The notes under the pieces are model-generated. The model was not told the origin of the DNA and did no database searches. It saw only the letters and a list, made by a program, of their open reading frames with translations. A DNA stretch of 64,000 nt, taken from contig CAZICM010000030.1 of NCBI GenBank assembly GCA_964537685.1, forward strand, positions 49,378-113,377, read 5' to 3'. Below, piece by piece: positions 1 to 9,361 of this stretch (the stretch's first letter is position 1; every line of letters starts with the position of its first letter). A program made the position numbers and the translations under genes. The DNA comes from CAZICM01 sp964537685. Lineage in GTDB: Bacteria; Myxococcota_A; Polyangia; Polyangiales; Polyangiaceae.

Positions 1-2099
1 TTGCCCTCCACCTGAATCGGCCCCTCGCCCTTCACCGTAATCTTCTTTCCTTTCACGCTGATATTGCCATTCTTCTCCAGCACCACCTGAGCATCCCCGC
101 ACTGAATCGACAGCTTTTTACCGACGATGAGCGTCTTCTTCTCGCTCACCTCTTCTTTCGCATCCTTTCCGATTTTAACTTCTGAGTTCTTGACAACAGA
201 CAAAGAATAGTTTTCGTCGATCTGCACCGACTTGCTTTTGCCTACGGATTCCGAACTGGAAGCGCCGACTGTCTCGCTTTTGCCTGCGCCGACGGCAAGC
301 GACATCGAAGCTCCGACCGAAACCGACTGAGCGAGGCCCACCGCGATCGATTGCATCATGGCCACATTCACCATCTGCTCGCCCGCCACATTCTCGATAT
401 GATTTCCCGCCACGCTCACATCCCGGTCGCCGCCGACGGAAAGCGATTCGCTGCCTTTGATCTGCTCGTCATGATCGCCGCCCACATCGATATGCTTGTT
501 GGCGCCGATGGATTCGCTCTGGTTGTTGTCGACGCGCTTTTCGCGGTCGTGCATCACATGGAGCGCTTCGTCATTTCCAATGGCTTGATCTTTGTCGTGC
601 TCGATAACAATCGTCCAATCCTTTTGGCCATGGATATAAATCTCTTCGGAGCCGGCCTTATCCTCGAAGCGGATTTCATTAAAACCGCCGCCTCCGACCG
701 AGCTGTTGGTCTTGATGGTGCTTTTGGTTTTATCGGCGGGCAGCGAATACGGCGGCACATTTGTCCCGTGATACACGGCGCCCACGACCAGCGGCCGATC
801 GGGATCGCCTTCTAAAAAGTCGACGACGACTTCCTGGCCGATGCGGGGAATAAACAAGGCACCCCAGCCCGGGCCCGCCCACAACTGCGCGACGCGAATC
901 CAGCATGAACTGTTTTCGTTCTTCTTTCCTTCGCGATCCCAATGGAATTGAACTTTGATTCTTCCATGCTCATCGGTGTGGATTTCCTCGCCGCCCGGGC
1001 CTGTGACAATCGCCGTCTGAATGCCGTTAATCGAAGGCTTTGGCGTGAGAGGCGGAGCTCGAAACGGCACATCGGAGGGGATGACCCGGAAGCGATTTTG
1101 ATAGGGATTGGCCGAGCCTTCTCCGCCTGATTCAAAGCTGGGCTCAAAGCCTTCATGATGGACATGAAGCAGCACATACTCGCGGTTAAACTCATCGCGG
1201 GGATGCTCGTCGAGGGTGAATTTGGCGCCTGGACAAAAGCGTGGGCAGGCGCTTTCGCCATCGGCTGTTTTGCGCAGAGCCTGCAAACTTTCGAGCCTAA
1301 CCTTGGCCAGATTTGAACCTGCGCCCGGCGCATCGAAGACACCTGGAAAGTCATACACTTCGAGATCATCATCGACCTTTGCCTTGGAATTGACATCGAG
1401 CTCGAGACTCGGTTTTTTGAAGTTGTAGTCGCGCAGGCTGACTTTGCCTGAGCGCAGCCGTTCGGCGTAACGAAAGCGGGACACATGCTCACCCTTCATG
1501 AGGGCGCCGGTGGGCGGATGGAAACGGAGCGTGGCTTCGCCCGCGATATTTGCATAAACCGAAGGGCTGTCGGCGATGACGAGTGTGTGGCCTGAATCGC
1601 TGTGTTCGAAGAAGTAGAACATGCCTTCTTCTTCCATGAGGCGCGAGACAAAAGCCCAATCGGACTCGCGGTACTGCACACAATACTCGCGTGAAACATA
1701 GGAGGCGCTCAAGCTTTTGCGGATATTTTTGGATTGAAGCCCTGCGGAACTGAGCACCTGGGAGATGATGTCGGGGGCGCTCATATTTTGGAAGATGCGG
1801 CTATTTTTGCGGTACTGGAGGCGTGCGGCATCGGGGACGATGAGCACATTGTAAGCGCTTTGTTTTTTGCCTTCCTCGCGCTGTTCGAACTCGGCGATAG
1901 AGCCGTGAACGAAGCGGATATCCTCGCCGACATGAAAAGAGACGATGGCATATTTGCCGATGATGTCGTCGAACGCGAGTTCACCGTCTGGAGAGATGAA
2001 GAGGACGGAGAACTGAAAGAGCTCTGACAGACCTTCCGAGCCTTCGAAGCGGATGAGGCGAATATCGCTTGAGATGCCGTCGATTTTAAGGGTGTGCAT
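1..2099 (-). CDS. vgrG: VgrG-type T6SS spike protein (partial, C-terminus beyond window)
   Basis: This gene would trimerise to form the puncturing tip of a type VI secretion tube. I read one uninterrupted frame from the ATG at 2099 to the window edge, about 699 residues without a stop. It matches the complete VgrG at 15303-17489 almost colinearly: gp27-like N-terminal half, then the gp5 OB-fold with HTDEHGRIKVQFHWDR, then repeats of the gp5 octapeptide type. By comparison with that paralogue only about 28 C-terminal residues lie outside. The start has the Shine-Dalgarno sequence AAGGA 7 bases upstream. It is divergent from the kinase gene at 2370. Plasmid or prophage spike proteins share this fold, but the neighbouring DUF2169 and DUF4150 genes favour T6SS. 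Confidence 0.93.
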   Translation of the reverse strand, partial: MHTLKIDGISSDIRLIRFEGSEGLSELFQFSVLFISPDGELAFDDIIGKYAIVSFHVGEDIRFVHGSIAEFEQREEGKKQSAYNVLIVPDAARLQYRKNSRIFQNMSAPDIISQVLSSAGLQSKNIRKSLSASYVSREYCVQYRESDWAFVSRLMEEEGMFYFFEHSDSGHTLVIADSPSVYANIAGEATLRFHPPTGALMKGEHVSRFRYAERLRSGKVSLRDYNFKKPSLELDVNSKAKVDDDLEVYDFPGVFDAPGAGSNLAKVRLESLQALRKTADGESACPRFCPGAKFTLDEHPRDEFNREYVLLHVHHEGFEPSFESGGEGSANPYQNRFRVIPSDVPFRAPPLTPKPSINGIQTAIVTGPGGEEIHTDEHGRIKVQFHWDREGKKNENSSCWIRVAQLWAGPGWGALFIPRIGQEVVVDFLEGDPDRPLVVGAVYHGTNVPPYSLPADKTKSTIKTNSSVGGGGFNEIRFEDKAGSEEIYIHGQKDWTIVIEHDKDQAIGNDEALHVMHDREKRVDNNQSESIGANKHIDVGGDHDEQIKGSESLSVGGDRDVSVAGNHIENVAGEQMVNVAMMQSIAVGLAQSVSVGASMSLAVGAGKSETVGASSSESVGKSKSVQIDENYSLSVVKNSEVKIGKDAKEEVSEKKTLIVGKKLSIQCGDAQVVLEKNGNISVKGKKITVKGEGPIQVEG

Positions 2100-2369
2100 G
2101 GTTTATTCCTTTTCTGATTTACAGAACCATCCGTAAAAGCAAACAACGATAACCCAAAGAATACTCCTTATTTTTCGTTAAAAATCAATTAAGAATTGAT
2201 CTTGAAGAATAGTCTATGCTTTAACTTATGCCATGCAATGCATTTCGTTCATTTTATTCCAACATCAGACGGAAGAACTGCCTCTTCCAGACAACCCGGT
2301 GCCAGCGGTAACTGCGCATGAACGGCCGCGGCCCACACCGCATTCAGATGCTCACAAGGAGAGAGCTAA
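2100..2369. promoter_or_regulatory. divergent intergenic region between vgrG and kinase gene
   Basis: This 270-base spacer separates two divergent genes and must hold both promoters. Its middle part (about 2150-2260) is clearly AT-richer than the flanking genes. It contains a perfect 6-base inverted repeat, TCAATT-AAG-AATTGA, at 2185-2199, which could be an operator. I found no convincing sigma70 or sigma54 promoter hexamer pair with correct spacing on either strand. The Shine-Dalgarno AAGGAG for the kinase gene lies at its right end. Confidence 0.4.
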
Positions 2370-4088
2370 ATGTCGCATTTAGTCTTGCACGAAGGCTCGG
2401 TTTTCGCCGAGCGGTACCGGGTCGTGCGCTGCATTGCGCAGGGTGGGATGGGCGCGGTGTACGAGGTCGTGCACATCGAGACCAACAAGCACCGGGCTCT
2501 GAAGGTGATGCTTCCCAATATGCTTCAGGCGAAGGGAATGCAGGAACGCTTTCAGCAGGAGGCGCGGGTCACTTCAGGCATCGAGAGCGAGTTCATCGTG
2601 GAGGTGATGGACGCGGGCATTGATGCATCAACCCAAACGCCTTTTCTCGTAATGGAACTGCTGCGGGGCGAGGATTTAAACCGAAGGCTGAAGCGAATGG
2701 GCCGCTTCGAGCCCCGGGAGGTGGTGACGCTGTTGCGGCAGGCGGCGATGGCCTTGGATAAGACGCACAAAGCCTCGATCGTGCACCGAGATCTCAAACC
2801 GGAAAATTTGTTCTTGACAGAGCGGGATGACGGCTCGCCGCGCATCAAGATTCTGGATTTCGGGGTGGCCAAGCTGGTTGCGGACAGCACGACCAGCGCG
2901 AATGCAACACAGAGTTTGGGCACGCCGCTGTACATGTCCCCCGAGCAGTTTCAGCATGGCGGCGCAATCAGCCCAGCGGCCGATATTTACGCCTTGGGGC
3001 TGATTGCCTACACGCTTCTGGTCGGCGTTTCCTATTGGCAGGATGAGATCGATTCGGGCACGAATATTTATGTATTCGTCGGGGTGGCGCTGCACGGAAT
3101 GAGAGAATCGCCGGTCGCGAGGGCCGCAAGGCGGGGCGTCACGCTGCCTGCTGGATTCGATGCGTGGTGTGCCCGGGCCGCAGCGATGAAACCTGCGGAT
3201 CGATTTCAAGGCGCGCTCGAAGCGGTGAACGCACTCGCGGATGTGTTTGGGTTCGGGCTCGGAACGACGGGTTCTTTGGAAAAAAGCCTAAATGCTGGCA
3301 CGGCAGCCTCTTCGGCGCCCACACCGCTTTCGTCTTCGGCGCCGCCTGCGCACTTGTCAGCGGCGGCCGCGCGCTCTGGCCCGCAGGTGATACCCAACGC
3401 TCCCGTTCTGCCGCTGTCGGCATCATCGTCGTATGATTTCACGACGCCTTTTCAAGCCAGCGGGGATATTTTTGGAAACGATCCAAAGCCGGCGCCGCCG
3501 CTTCAGCAAAGCAGCCCCCTGCCTGGATTCAGGGTAAGCACAGACATTGGCATGGCCGCCACGGCATCGCAGCCGGCTGTGAAATCGTCGAAACGCGGGT
3601 GGGTGGCTGCGGGTGCGGTGCTTTCAGCCGTCGTCATCATGGCAGGAATCGGCGGATGGGCGTTTATGTCTCTGTTCAACACGCAGAGCACGGCAGGCTC
3701 AACGCTTGAACTTGCCCAGCCCAAAGACGCGATTGGGGCAACAAGCGCACCAGCGCCTTCCGTGGTACCTCAGCCAACGGTGACGGCCGGCGCCGAAGCC
3801 AAACCCGAAACGCCTGCGCCAACCGCAAGCGAATCCGCAGCGCCCGCCGCGTCCGCAAGCGTTCCGCCAGCGAATCCGCCCGCGCCCACCCCAACGGCAT
3901 CCACAGCTCCGGCAAGTTCAGGAATCCCGGCAGGCAACCCGCCTCCCTCATTCACCACAACCAACAAAACGGCTCCTTCGGCTCCTCCGGCTCCTCCGGC
4001 AACCGCGCCGTCTACACCCAAACCCCCGCTCACCTCACAACCGTCTGCTCCTAAACCAAAATCTCAACCGCCAGGCGGGCGCTTTTAG
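2370..4088 (+). CDS. membrane-anchored serine/threonine protein kinase
   Basis: This is a Hanks-type Ser/Thr kinase of 572 residues that would phosphorylate cytoplasmic proteins. The kinase domain occupies about residues 12-290. It has the glycine loop GGMGAVYE (25-32), the ATP lysine in ALK (K45), the catalytic loop HRDLKPEN with D141, DFG at 163-165 and a SPEQ activation segment end near 190-193. One transmembrane helix lies at about 411-433, and the rest is a Pro/Ala/Ser-rich segment that would be outside the cytoplasmic membrane. The start ATG follows AAGGAGAG. It heads a plus-strand run with a TPR protein and a lipoprotein, and the T6SS genes continue downstream. In other bacteria such kinases post-translationally control T6SS through FHA proteins; that role here is inference. 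Confidence 0.95.
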   Translation: MSHLVLHEGSVFAERYRVVRCIAQGGMGAVYEVVHIETNKHRALKVMLPNMLQAKGMQERFQQEARVTSGIESEFIVEVMDAGIDASTQTPFLVMELLRGEDLNRRLKRMGRFEPREVVTLLRQAAMALDKTHKASIVHRDLKPENLFLTERDDGSPRIKILDFGVAKLVADSTTSANATQSLGTPLYMSPEQFQHGGAISPAADIYALGLIAYTLLVGVSYWQDEIDSGTNIYVFVGVALHGMRESPVARAARRGVTLPAGFDAWCARAAAMKPADRFQGALEAVNALADVFGFGLGTTGSLEKSLNAGTAASSAPTPLSSSAPPAHLSAAAARSGPQVIPNAPVLPLSASSSYDFTTPFQASGDIFGNDPKPAPPLQQSSPLPGFRVSTDIGMAATASQPAVKSSKRGWVAAGAVLSAVVIMAGIGGWAFMSLFNTQSTAGSTLELAQPKDAIGATSAPAPSVVPQPTVTAGAEAKPETPAPTASESAAPAASASVPPANPPAPTPTASTAPASSGIPAGNPPPSFTTTNKTAPSAPPAPPATAPSTPKPPLTSQPSAPKPKSQPPGGRF

Positions 4089-4100
4089 AGGGCATTATCC

Positions 4101-5489
4101 ATGAACCGATACCAATGGATCCTAAGTGTATTGTGTCCCATGCTGCTGATTAGCGCGGCGCGCGATGTTCATGCCCAAACGGCAAACGCCCAAAGCGCGG
4201 CGGCGGAAGCGGACAAAGCCTACACAAGCGCTTCAGAGCTCAGCAAAGCAGGCAATTACAAAGAAGCCTGTCCCCTGTTTCAAAAGAGTTTTGAACTGGA
4301 CCCAAGCGCGGCCAGCACGCTGTATTACTTGGCCGATTGTTATGCTCACACGGGTGAAATTGCATCCGCGGTGCAGCGCTACGAAGAATATCTTCGTTTG
4401 ATTCCAACCCTGCCAACCGCAAAGCAAGTGAGGCATGCCCCCTTGGTGGCTGAAGCCAAGGCTCAAGTGCAGGCGCTTCAACCTCAAATTCCCAAAGTGA
4501 GTTTTACAATCGAAGGCACCTTGCCCCCTGACGCTCGGGTGGAGCGGGATGGCAAGGAACTCAATCCCAGCGCGCTGTCGGGGCAACTCAATCTAGACCC
4601 AGGCGAACATACGATTCGGGTGTTGATCTCCGGACAGCCTCCGGTCGAAGCCCGGTTTTCCTTGAATAAAGGGGAAAACAAAACCGTAGAGCTCAATCTC
4701 ACGCCCCCGCCGGAACCCAAACCCGCACCGGCCCCGCCTCCCCCGCTTGTCGTGGAAAAGCCTCGCGTGATGCCCCCATCACCAATTCCCCCAGAAGCCC
4801 ACCAAAACAAGGCGGACATGACAGGAATGCGAATTGGGGCCTATACCCTGGGCACGGTGGGACTCTTTGGGCTGGGCATGGGCGGCACCTTTGGCATTTT
4901 AGCCTTGCGGCGAGGGGACAGCGTGAAAGAGAGCTGCCCCAAGGATGCGGCAACAGGAAACGGCGGCTGTGCGACGGACGAACAGAAAAACGCCTATAAC
5001 CGAGCCTATTCCCTTGGAACGCTGAGCACGGCGGGGCTCATCGCGGGTGGAATCGCCCTTGGCGGAGCGGGGGCGTTATGGCTTCTGGATTCAAAAGCCA
5101 AAGGATTTCGGGACATGAGCGGGATGGGCATAGGCGGACACGCGGTGCTTGGCGTGGGGCTGCTCAGCCTGGGGATGGGCGTGGCCTTGGGAGGAACGCT
5201 GGTCAGCGAGCGGGATGACTATCTGGGCCAATGCATACGAAAGGATTCAAAGCTTCTTTGTGCGACAGACGAGGCCAAAGAAGCCGCGGAAGAAGCACAG
5301 ACCTTGGGCACACTCGCCACTGCGGGATTGATTACGGGAGGCGCGGCCATTGCTGGGGGCGTGGTTTTGCTGGCCTTGGCTCCAAAAGCAAAAGGCGGTT
5401 CGGAGCCCAAGATGGGAAGGTTGCAGTTGGATGTTGTTCGGGTGGACAAAACGGGAGCATTTGCAGGTATAAAGGGAGAATGGGAATGA
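4101..5489 (+). CDS. exported TPR protein with duplicated membrane-hairpin domain
   Basis: I do not recognise a named family for the whole 462-residue protein. It starts with a cleavable-type signal peptide (residues 1-26, ending VHAQ). A TPR-like helical region follows at about 28-130 (repeat pattern A..L..AGNYKEA, then L.YY.LADCYA). Next is a PEGA-like beta domain at about 133-200, and a Pro-rich linker. Two copies of a roughly 95-residue unit follow (about 243-335 and 342-440). Each has a hydrophobic glycine-rich stretch, a Cys-containing polar loop with CATDE, and a second hydrophobic stretch ending in KAKG. Its stop overlaps the start of the next gene (ATGA), so the two are translationally coupled. 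Proteins of this layout commonly follow Ser/Thr kinases in myxobacteria. Confidence 0.85.
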   Translation: MNRYQWILSVLCPMLLISAARDVHAQTANAQSAAAEADKAYTSASELSKAGNYKEACPLFQKSFELDPSAASTLYYLADCYAHTGEIASAVQRYEEYLRLIPTLPTAKQVRHAPLVAEAKAQVQALQPQIPKVSFTIEGTLPPDARVERDGKELNPSALSGQLNLDPGEHTIRVLISGQPPVEARFSLNKGENKTVELNLTPPPEPKPAPAPPPPLVVEKPRVMPPSPIPPEAHQNKADMTGMRIGAYTLGTVGLFGLGMGGTFGILALRRGDSVKESCPKDAATGNGGCATDEQKNAYNRAYSLGTLSTAGLIAGGIALGGAGALWLLDSKAKGFRDMSGMGIGGHAVLGVGLLSLGMGVALGGTLVSERDDYLGQCIRKDSKLLCATDEAKEAAEEAQTLGTLATAGLITGGAAIAGGVVLLALAPKAKGGSEPKMGRLQLDVVRVDKTGAFAGIKGEWE

Positions 5490-7906
5490 TAGCGAAGAGA
5501 TACCAACTTGGAGTCGCACTTGGCTTGATGATGGCGAGTGTGGGCGGAGCCGCGTGCACATCGCTGATTGGGCTCGAGCCGGATGTAGAGCTGGAACCTG
5601 GGCAAGGAGGCTCGGGTGGCAGCGGGGGCATGAGTGGAGTAGGCGGTTCAGGGGGAATGGTTGGCCCCACTTCATGCAACAATCCCGCAGATTGTCCGCC
5701 GAGCGGCCTCGACTGCCTTCTACCCGTATGCAATATGGGGGTTTGTGATACTACCTTCGCTCCACAGGGAAACACCTGCACTGTCGTTCCCGCGATGGGT
5801 CAACCTGAACCCATGGGAGAGTGTGCCAAGGGCGTTTGTGCAGGAAGCAGCGATGCCTGCGTTCCATCAAACCTGCCCAAAGCGGAAACTTGCAACGGTC
5901 TCGACGATGATTGCGATGGCAACGTTGACAACATCCAGGGCACAGAAGATCCGCTCAGTTATGGTGATTGTGCGGTTGAACCGCTACAACTGGGCGCCTG
6001 CGCCAAAGGTAAATCCGAATGCAAAAATGGGGCTATCATATGCGAGCAAGCTGTATCTTCCACCCCGGAAAGCTGCAACGGGGTTGATGACGATTGCAAT
6101 GGCGCGGTTGACGATGGCCTATGCTGTGACAACGACAAAAAAGACCCCGGCGAAAGCGATGTGGATTGCGGGGGAGCCTGCGGTTCCACATGCGACACGG
6201 GCAAGAGTTGCTCCCAACCCGCGGACTGCCAAAGCAAAGTGTGCGGCAATCTCAATCAATGCGAGCCTCCATCTTGCATCGACGGCGTAACGAATGGTCC
6301 AGAAAGCGATGTCGATTGCGGGGGAAGCTGCCCACCTTGCGCGGACACCTTAAATTGCGAGGGAAATACAGATTGCGCAAGCGGTGTATGCACCAACGGC
6401 AAATGCCAAGCCTCGACATGCGTGGATGGCAATAAAAACGGCGATGAAAGCGATACAGATTGCGGCGGCACCTGCGTCACCAAATGCGCCGACGGTGGCA
6501 TATGCGGTATTGGCGCGGACTGTATGAGCGGGGTATGCATTGGCAATATTTGTCAAGCCCCCGTATGCAACGACGGCGTAAAGAACGGACTTGAGACCGA
6601 TATCGATTGCGGCAATGTGTGCGCGACCAAATGCGCGGATGGGCAGAATTGCCTGGGCAATCCGGACTGCGCCAACGATATTTGCATTGGAGGCGTTTGC
6701 CAAGCGCCAACCTGCGTGGATGGCCTAAAAAACAACGGCGAAAGCGATGTGGATTGCGGGGGGAGCAACTGTGTTTCATGCCCCCTGGGAAAGGGCTGCA
6801 GCAGCGACAACGACTGTGCAAGCCAAGTGTGCACCAACAACCTATGTTCGGATGCTCTCTGTGGAGATGGCAAAAAGGCCAACACAGAAGACTGCGACGA
6901 CAGCAACAGCGTGCCTTATGATGGGTGCAGCGAGTGCACGGTGGATGTGGGTTATTCCTGCGCGGCCACATCCCCCAGCGTATGCACCGCCATCTGCGGT
7001 GATTTACGGGTGCGTGGAACTGAACAATGCGACGATGGCAACACCACGGACGGCGATGGCTGTCATTCGGACTGCACCTGGGAAATACTTCAGGAACAGG
7101 GTGATTTTGGAGGCACCAGCGCGACGGCAACCAACTTTTTGCCATATCGGGTAGCCGCGGGAACATTAACAGGCAGCGATCAGGATTGGTTTCTGCTTGA
7201 TGTACCCATTGCCACAACCTTCCGAATTGAGACATTTGATATCACCGGAACGGATTGCGTTGCATCGGCCAACAGCTCGCTCAATGTTTATCAGACCAAC
7301 GGAACAACCAGCTTGTATGGATCGACGGACGAAGGCATTGGACCCTGCGCGGCTTTGGTAGTCACCTTATCGAACACCATTTGCGGGCAAGGACCATGTT
7401 ATGTCAATGTTGTAAATCCTGCTGCGGCAACAACCTTTGGGTATCAGCTTCACATTATTCCACAAATTCCAAACGTCATGCCACAAGTATTTCCGATTGG
7501 GTCTGAGAAGGAGCCCAACAACACGATAGCCACGGCGAACCCCATTCAAAATCCTCCGGGTTCAGATATTCTGGTACACGCCACGCTGAATCCACTCAAC
7601 GATATCGACTATTATGCGATACACGTTCCCCAAGGCAAATCGGTACGGGCCGAGATAACGGACGGGGTGCAGGGCCTATGCGTAATGAATGGTGCAATAA
7701 GCTACATGGCCCTATGGGGTCCAACGGGCAATTATATTTATGAGGATCTAGCGGGCACGGGCCGCTTTAGCTGTGCGATGATCGATGGGACGGGAATGAT
7801 TCCGCAACATTCTGCGGCTCACAACTTAGATGCGGGGACCTATTTTTTGAGTGTACGGATGGCGGCACCGAATTCGGATTATCGGCTTGCGGTGACGATT
7901 CGCTGA
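5486..7906 (+). CDS. Cys-rich MopE/DUF4215-repeat lipoprotein
   Basis: This is a predicted surface lipoprotein of 806 residues. I chose the ATG at 5486 because it overlaps the previous stop as ATGA, has AAGGGAG just upstream and gives a lipoprotein signal with GAAC (Cys24). A Gly/Ser linker follows. Two MopE-type motifs, CNGLDDDCDGNVD and CNGVDDDCNGAVDDG, resemble the calcium- or copper-binding repeats of MopE. Five Cys-rich repeats with the core ESDVDCGG come next, then two myxobacterial DUF4215-type units with CDDGN or CDDSN. The C-terminal third has two PPC-like beta domains (one beginning EPNNT). I see no catalytic domain. It is probably an adhesive or metal-binding envelope protein; its link to the kinase is by position only. 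Confidence 0.85.
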   Translation: MIAKRYQLGVALGLMMASVGGAACTSLIGLEPDVELEPGQGGSGGSGGMSGVGGSGGMVGPTSCNNPADCPPSGLDCLLPVCNMGVCDTTFAPQGNTCTVVPAMGQPEPMGECAKGVCAGSSDACVPSNLPKAETCNGLDDDCDGNVDNIQGTEDPLSYGDCAVEPLQLGACAKGKSECKNGAIICEQAVSSTPESCNGVDDDCNGAVDDGLCCDNDKKDPGESDVDCGGACGSTCDTGKSCSQPADCQSKVCGNLNQCEPPSCIDGVTNGPESDVDCGGSCPPCADTLNCEGNTDCASGVCTNGKCQASTCVDGNKNGDESDTDCGGTCVTKCADGGICGIGADCMSGVCIGNICQAPVCNDGVKNGLETDIDCGNVCATKCADGQNCLGNPDCANDICIGGVCQAPTCVDGLKNNGESDVDCGGSNCVSCPLGKGCSSDNDCASQVCTNNLCSDALCGDGKKANTEDCDDSNSVPYDGCSECTVDVGYSCAATSPSVCTAICGDLRVRGTEQCDDGNTTDGDGCHSDCTWEILQEQGDFGGTSATATNFLPYRVAAGTLTGSDQDWFLLDVPIATTFRIETFDITGTDCVASANSSLNVYQTNGTTSLYGSTDEGIGPCAALVVTLSNTICGQGPCYVNVVNPAAATTFGYQLHIIPQIPNVMPQVFPIGSEKEPNNTIATANPIQNPPGSDILVHATLNPLNDIDYYAIHVPQGKSVRAEITDGVQGLCVMNGAISYMALWGPTGNYIYEDLAGTGRFSCAMIDGTGMIPQHSAAHNLDAGTYFLSVRMAAPNSDYRLAVTIR

Positions 7907-7963
7907 GAGGGTGGCATGTGGGGGGGTTTGATCGATTCTGAATGAAGGAAGGGAGGAGTGGCG

Positions 7964-8434
7964 ATGGGCGTAAGTGTAGGCGTAAACGGGATGAGCGTGG
8001 TCCACAAGGACAGCGGAGGGATAAGCCAATCCTTTCCTGACGTATGCAAGACCCCGAGTCCAGGAGGACCGATACCGATTCCCTATCCGAACGTGGCGAG
8101 GTCTGCGGACACGGGGAAAGGGACGAAGAAGGTGAAGTGTGATGGGAATCCGGTATGTGTAAAGGATTCAAATTTCAAGACGAGCATGGGGGATGAGGCA
8201 GGGACGGCGGGAGGGGGAGTGATGTCAAACAAGACAAAGGGGAAGGCAGAGTTTATCAATTATAGTTTTGATGTGAAGTTTGAGGGGAAGAATGTGGCGC
8301 GGGCGATGGATATGATGCTGCATAATGACAAAAACACGCCCCCGTTTCCGGTGATGCAGGGGCCGGTGATGGTGAATGGGGGAGGGGAAGACGACGAAGA
8401 CCGATGCGTTTCTTGCGAGAAAAAACTACATTAA
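7964..8434 (+). CDS. PAAR-like DUF4150 protein (free-standing T6SS tip)
   Basis: DUF4150 proteins are PAAR-like: they cap the VgrG trimer and link toxins to the T6SS tip. This 156-residue protein has the family's marks: an N-terminal VSVGVNGMSVVH, the segment CKTPSPGGPIPIPYPNVA, then KGKAEF and VKFEGKNVAR. A GTG at 7958 is in frame, but the ATG at 7964 sits 7 bases after GGAGG and is the better start. The C-terminus is short and ends in a CVSCEKK pair of cysteines. No toxin is fused; instead a separate nuclease gene begins 27 bases downstream. It is related to the N-terminus of the toxin fusion at 19243-20430. Confidence 0.88.
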   Translation: MGVSVGVNGMSVVHKDSGGISQSFPDVCKTPSPGGPIPIPYPNVARSADTGKGTKKVKCDGNPVCVKDSNFKTSMGDEAGTAGGGVMSNKTKGKAEFINYSFDVKFEGKNVARAMDMMLHNDKNTPPFPVMQGPVMVNGGGEDDEDRCVSCEKKLH

Positions 8435-8461
8435 CGGCTTTAGACAGCAAAAGGAGATCTT

Positions 8462-9355
8462 ATGGGCGGTGCGATACAAAATAACGAGCCCGACAAGGAC
8501 GAGAAGGAACAACCCCATCGGTCGAAAAATTTTAAGGCATGCCATAAACGTACAGGTAATAATAGCGGCGGGGCATGCCTCTGGGGTCACAACGACCGGT
8601 ACTCCAAGAGCAGCTGCAGTTATCGATGGCAAGCCCATACTAAAGCCAAAAGGGACAATGACATTTATCATCGTTATCAAAAAAAGTCGGGTTCAAAACT
8701 ACAAACATTAGGGCATTGGACAGATAAAGGATTCTACCCCGCTGGCTATACACCGGAGATTGACTTTCCGAACAAAAACCAATGGTCTCCGAATAAGCTA
8801 GGCAACTTCGAAAAAAGCTGGATTGTCCCCTACTGGCATAACGCTCACCACTTAATTCCCAAATCGATGCTAATCAATGAAATCACGACAGCTGCGGGCA
8901 ACGACCCGGATGTGAGCATCATTATCCAGCAGGCACTCCTCAATGCTCAATACAATATCAACGAAGATATTAACATGATTATTCTTCCACAAGACCAGTC
9001 GGTTGCGAACCTTTTATCCTTGCCACGCCATATTTCGCTGTCAAAGGGCGGTGAGCATGCAAGCCATACATCCTATGACAAAGGCATTTCGCAGTCAAAG
9101 CCCTTTCGAGATGCCATCAAGGTAATTATCACCAAAGAGCTAAAAAAGGTCATTAGCGACTACAAAAAGGCCGTAAAAAGTGCAAAAAATAAAAGTCCAA
9201 AAAAACACCCAAAAGTCAAGGCTAAAGCCAACAAAACGCAATTAGAAGATCTATCCAACGAACTCTACAATGCAATTACAGGAAAAACGCCAGGTAAATT
9301 TTTCGATCCCGGCGAGCCATTGGATTCGATTGATCTAAAATCCATCCTCGCATAA
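8462..9355 (+). CDS. AHH-family (HNH/Endo VII fold) nuclease, T6SS toxin candidate
   Basis: The 297-residue product carries the AHH nuclease signature: NAHHLIPKS with H129 and H130, then YNINEDINMIILPQ, then HISLSKGGEHASHTSYD with H190, H199 and H202. This fold cuts DNA or RNA and is common in polymorphic and T6SS toxins. The start has AAGGAG 5 bases upstream. The gene is AT-richer than its neighbours, with many AAA lysine codons in its last third, which suggests transfer. The first 80 residues look unlike a typical folded domain, and a second frame is also open there, so a sequencing or natural frameshift cannot be excluded. It follows a PAAR-like gene and precedes two immunity-type genes, which fits an antibacterial effector. 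Confidence 0.87.
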   Translation: MGGAIQNNEPDKDEKEQPHRSKNFKACHKRTGNNSGGACLWGHNDRYSKSSCSYRWQAHTKAKRDNDIYHRYQKKSGSKLQTLGHWTDKGFYPAGYTPEIDFPNKNQWSPNKLGNFEKSWIVPYWHNAHHLIPKSMLINEITTAAGNDPDVSIIIQQALLNAQYNINEDINMIILPQDQSVANLLSLPRHISLSKGGEHASHTSYDKGISQSKPFRDAIKVIITKELKKVISDYKKAVKSAKNKSPKKHPKVKAKANKTQLEDLSNELYNAITGKTPGKFFDPGEPLDSIDLKSILA

Positions 9356-9361
9356 CCTATT

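Noticed and set aside
6477..7235. 252-codon minus-strand frame opposite the Cys-rich lipoprotein
   Set aside because: It is a His/Arg/Cys-rich shadow of the repeated plus-strand codons.
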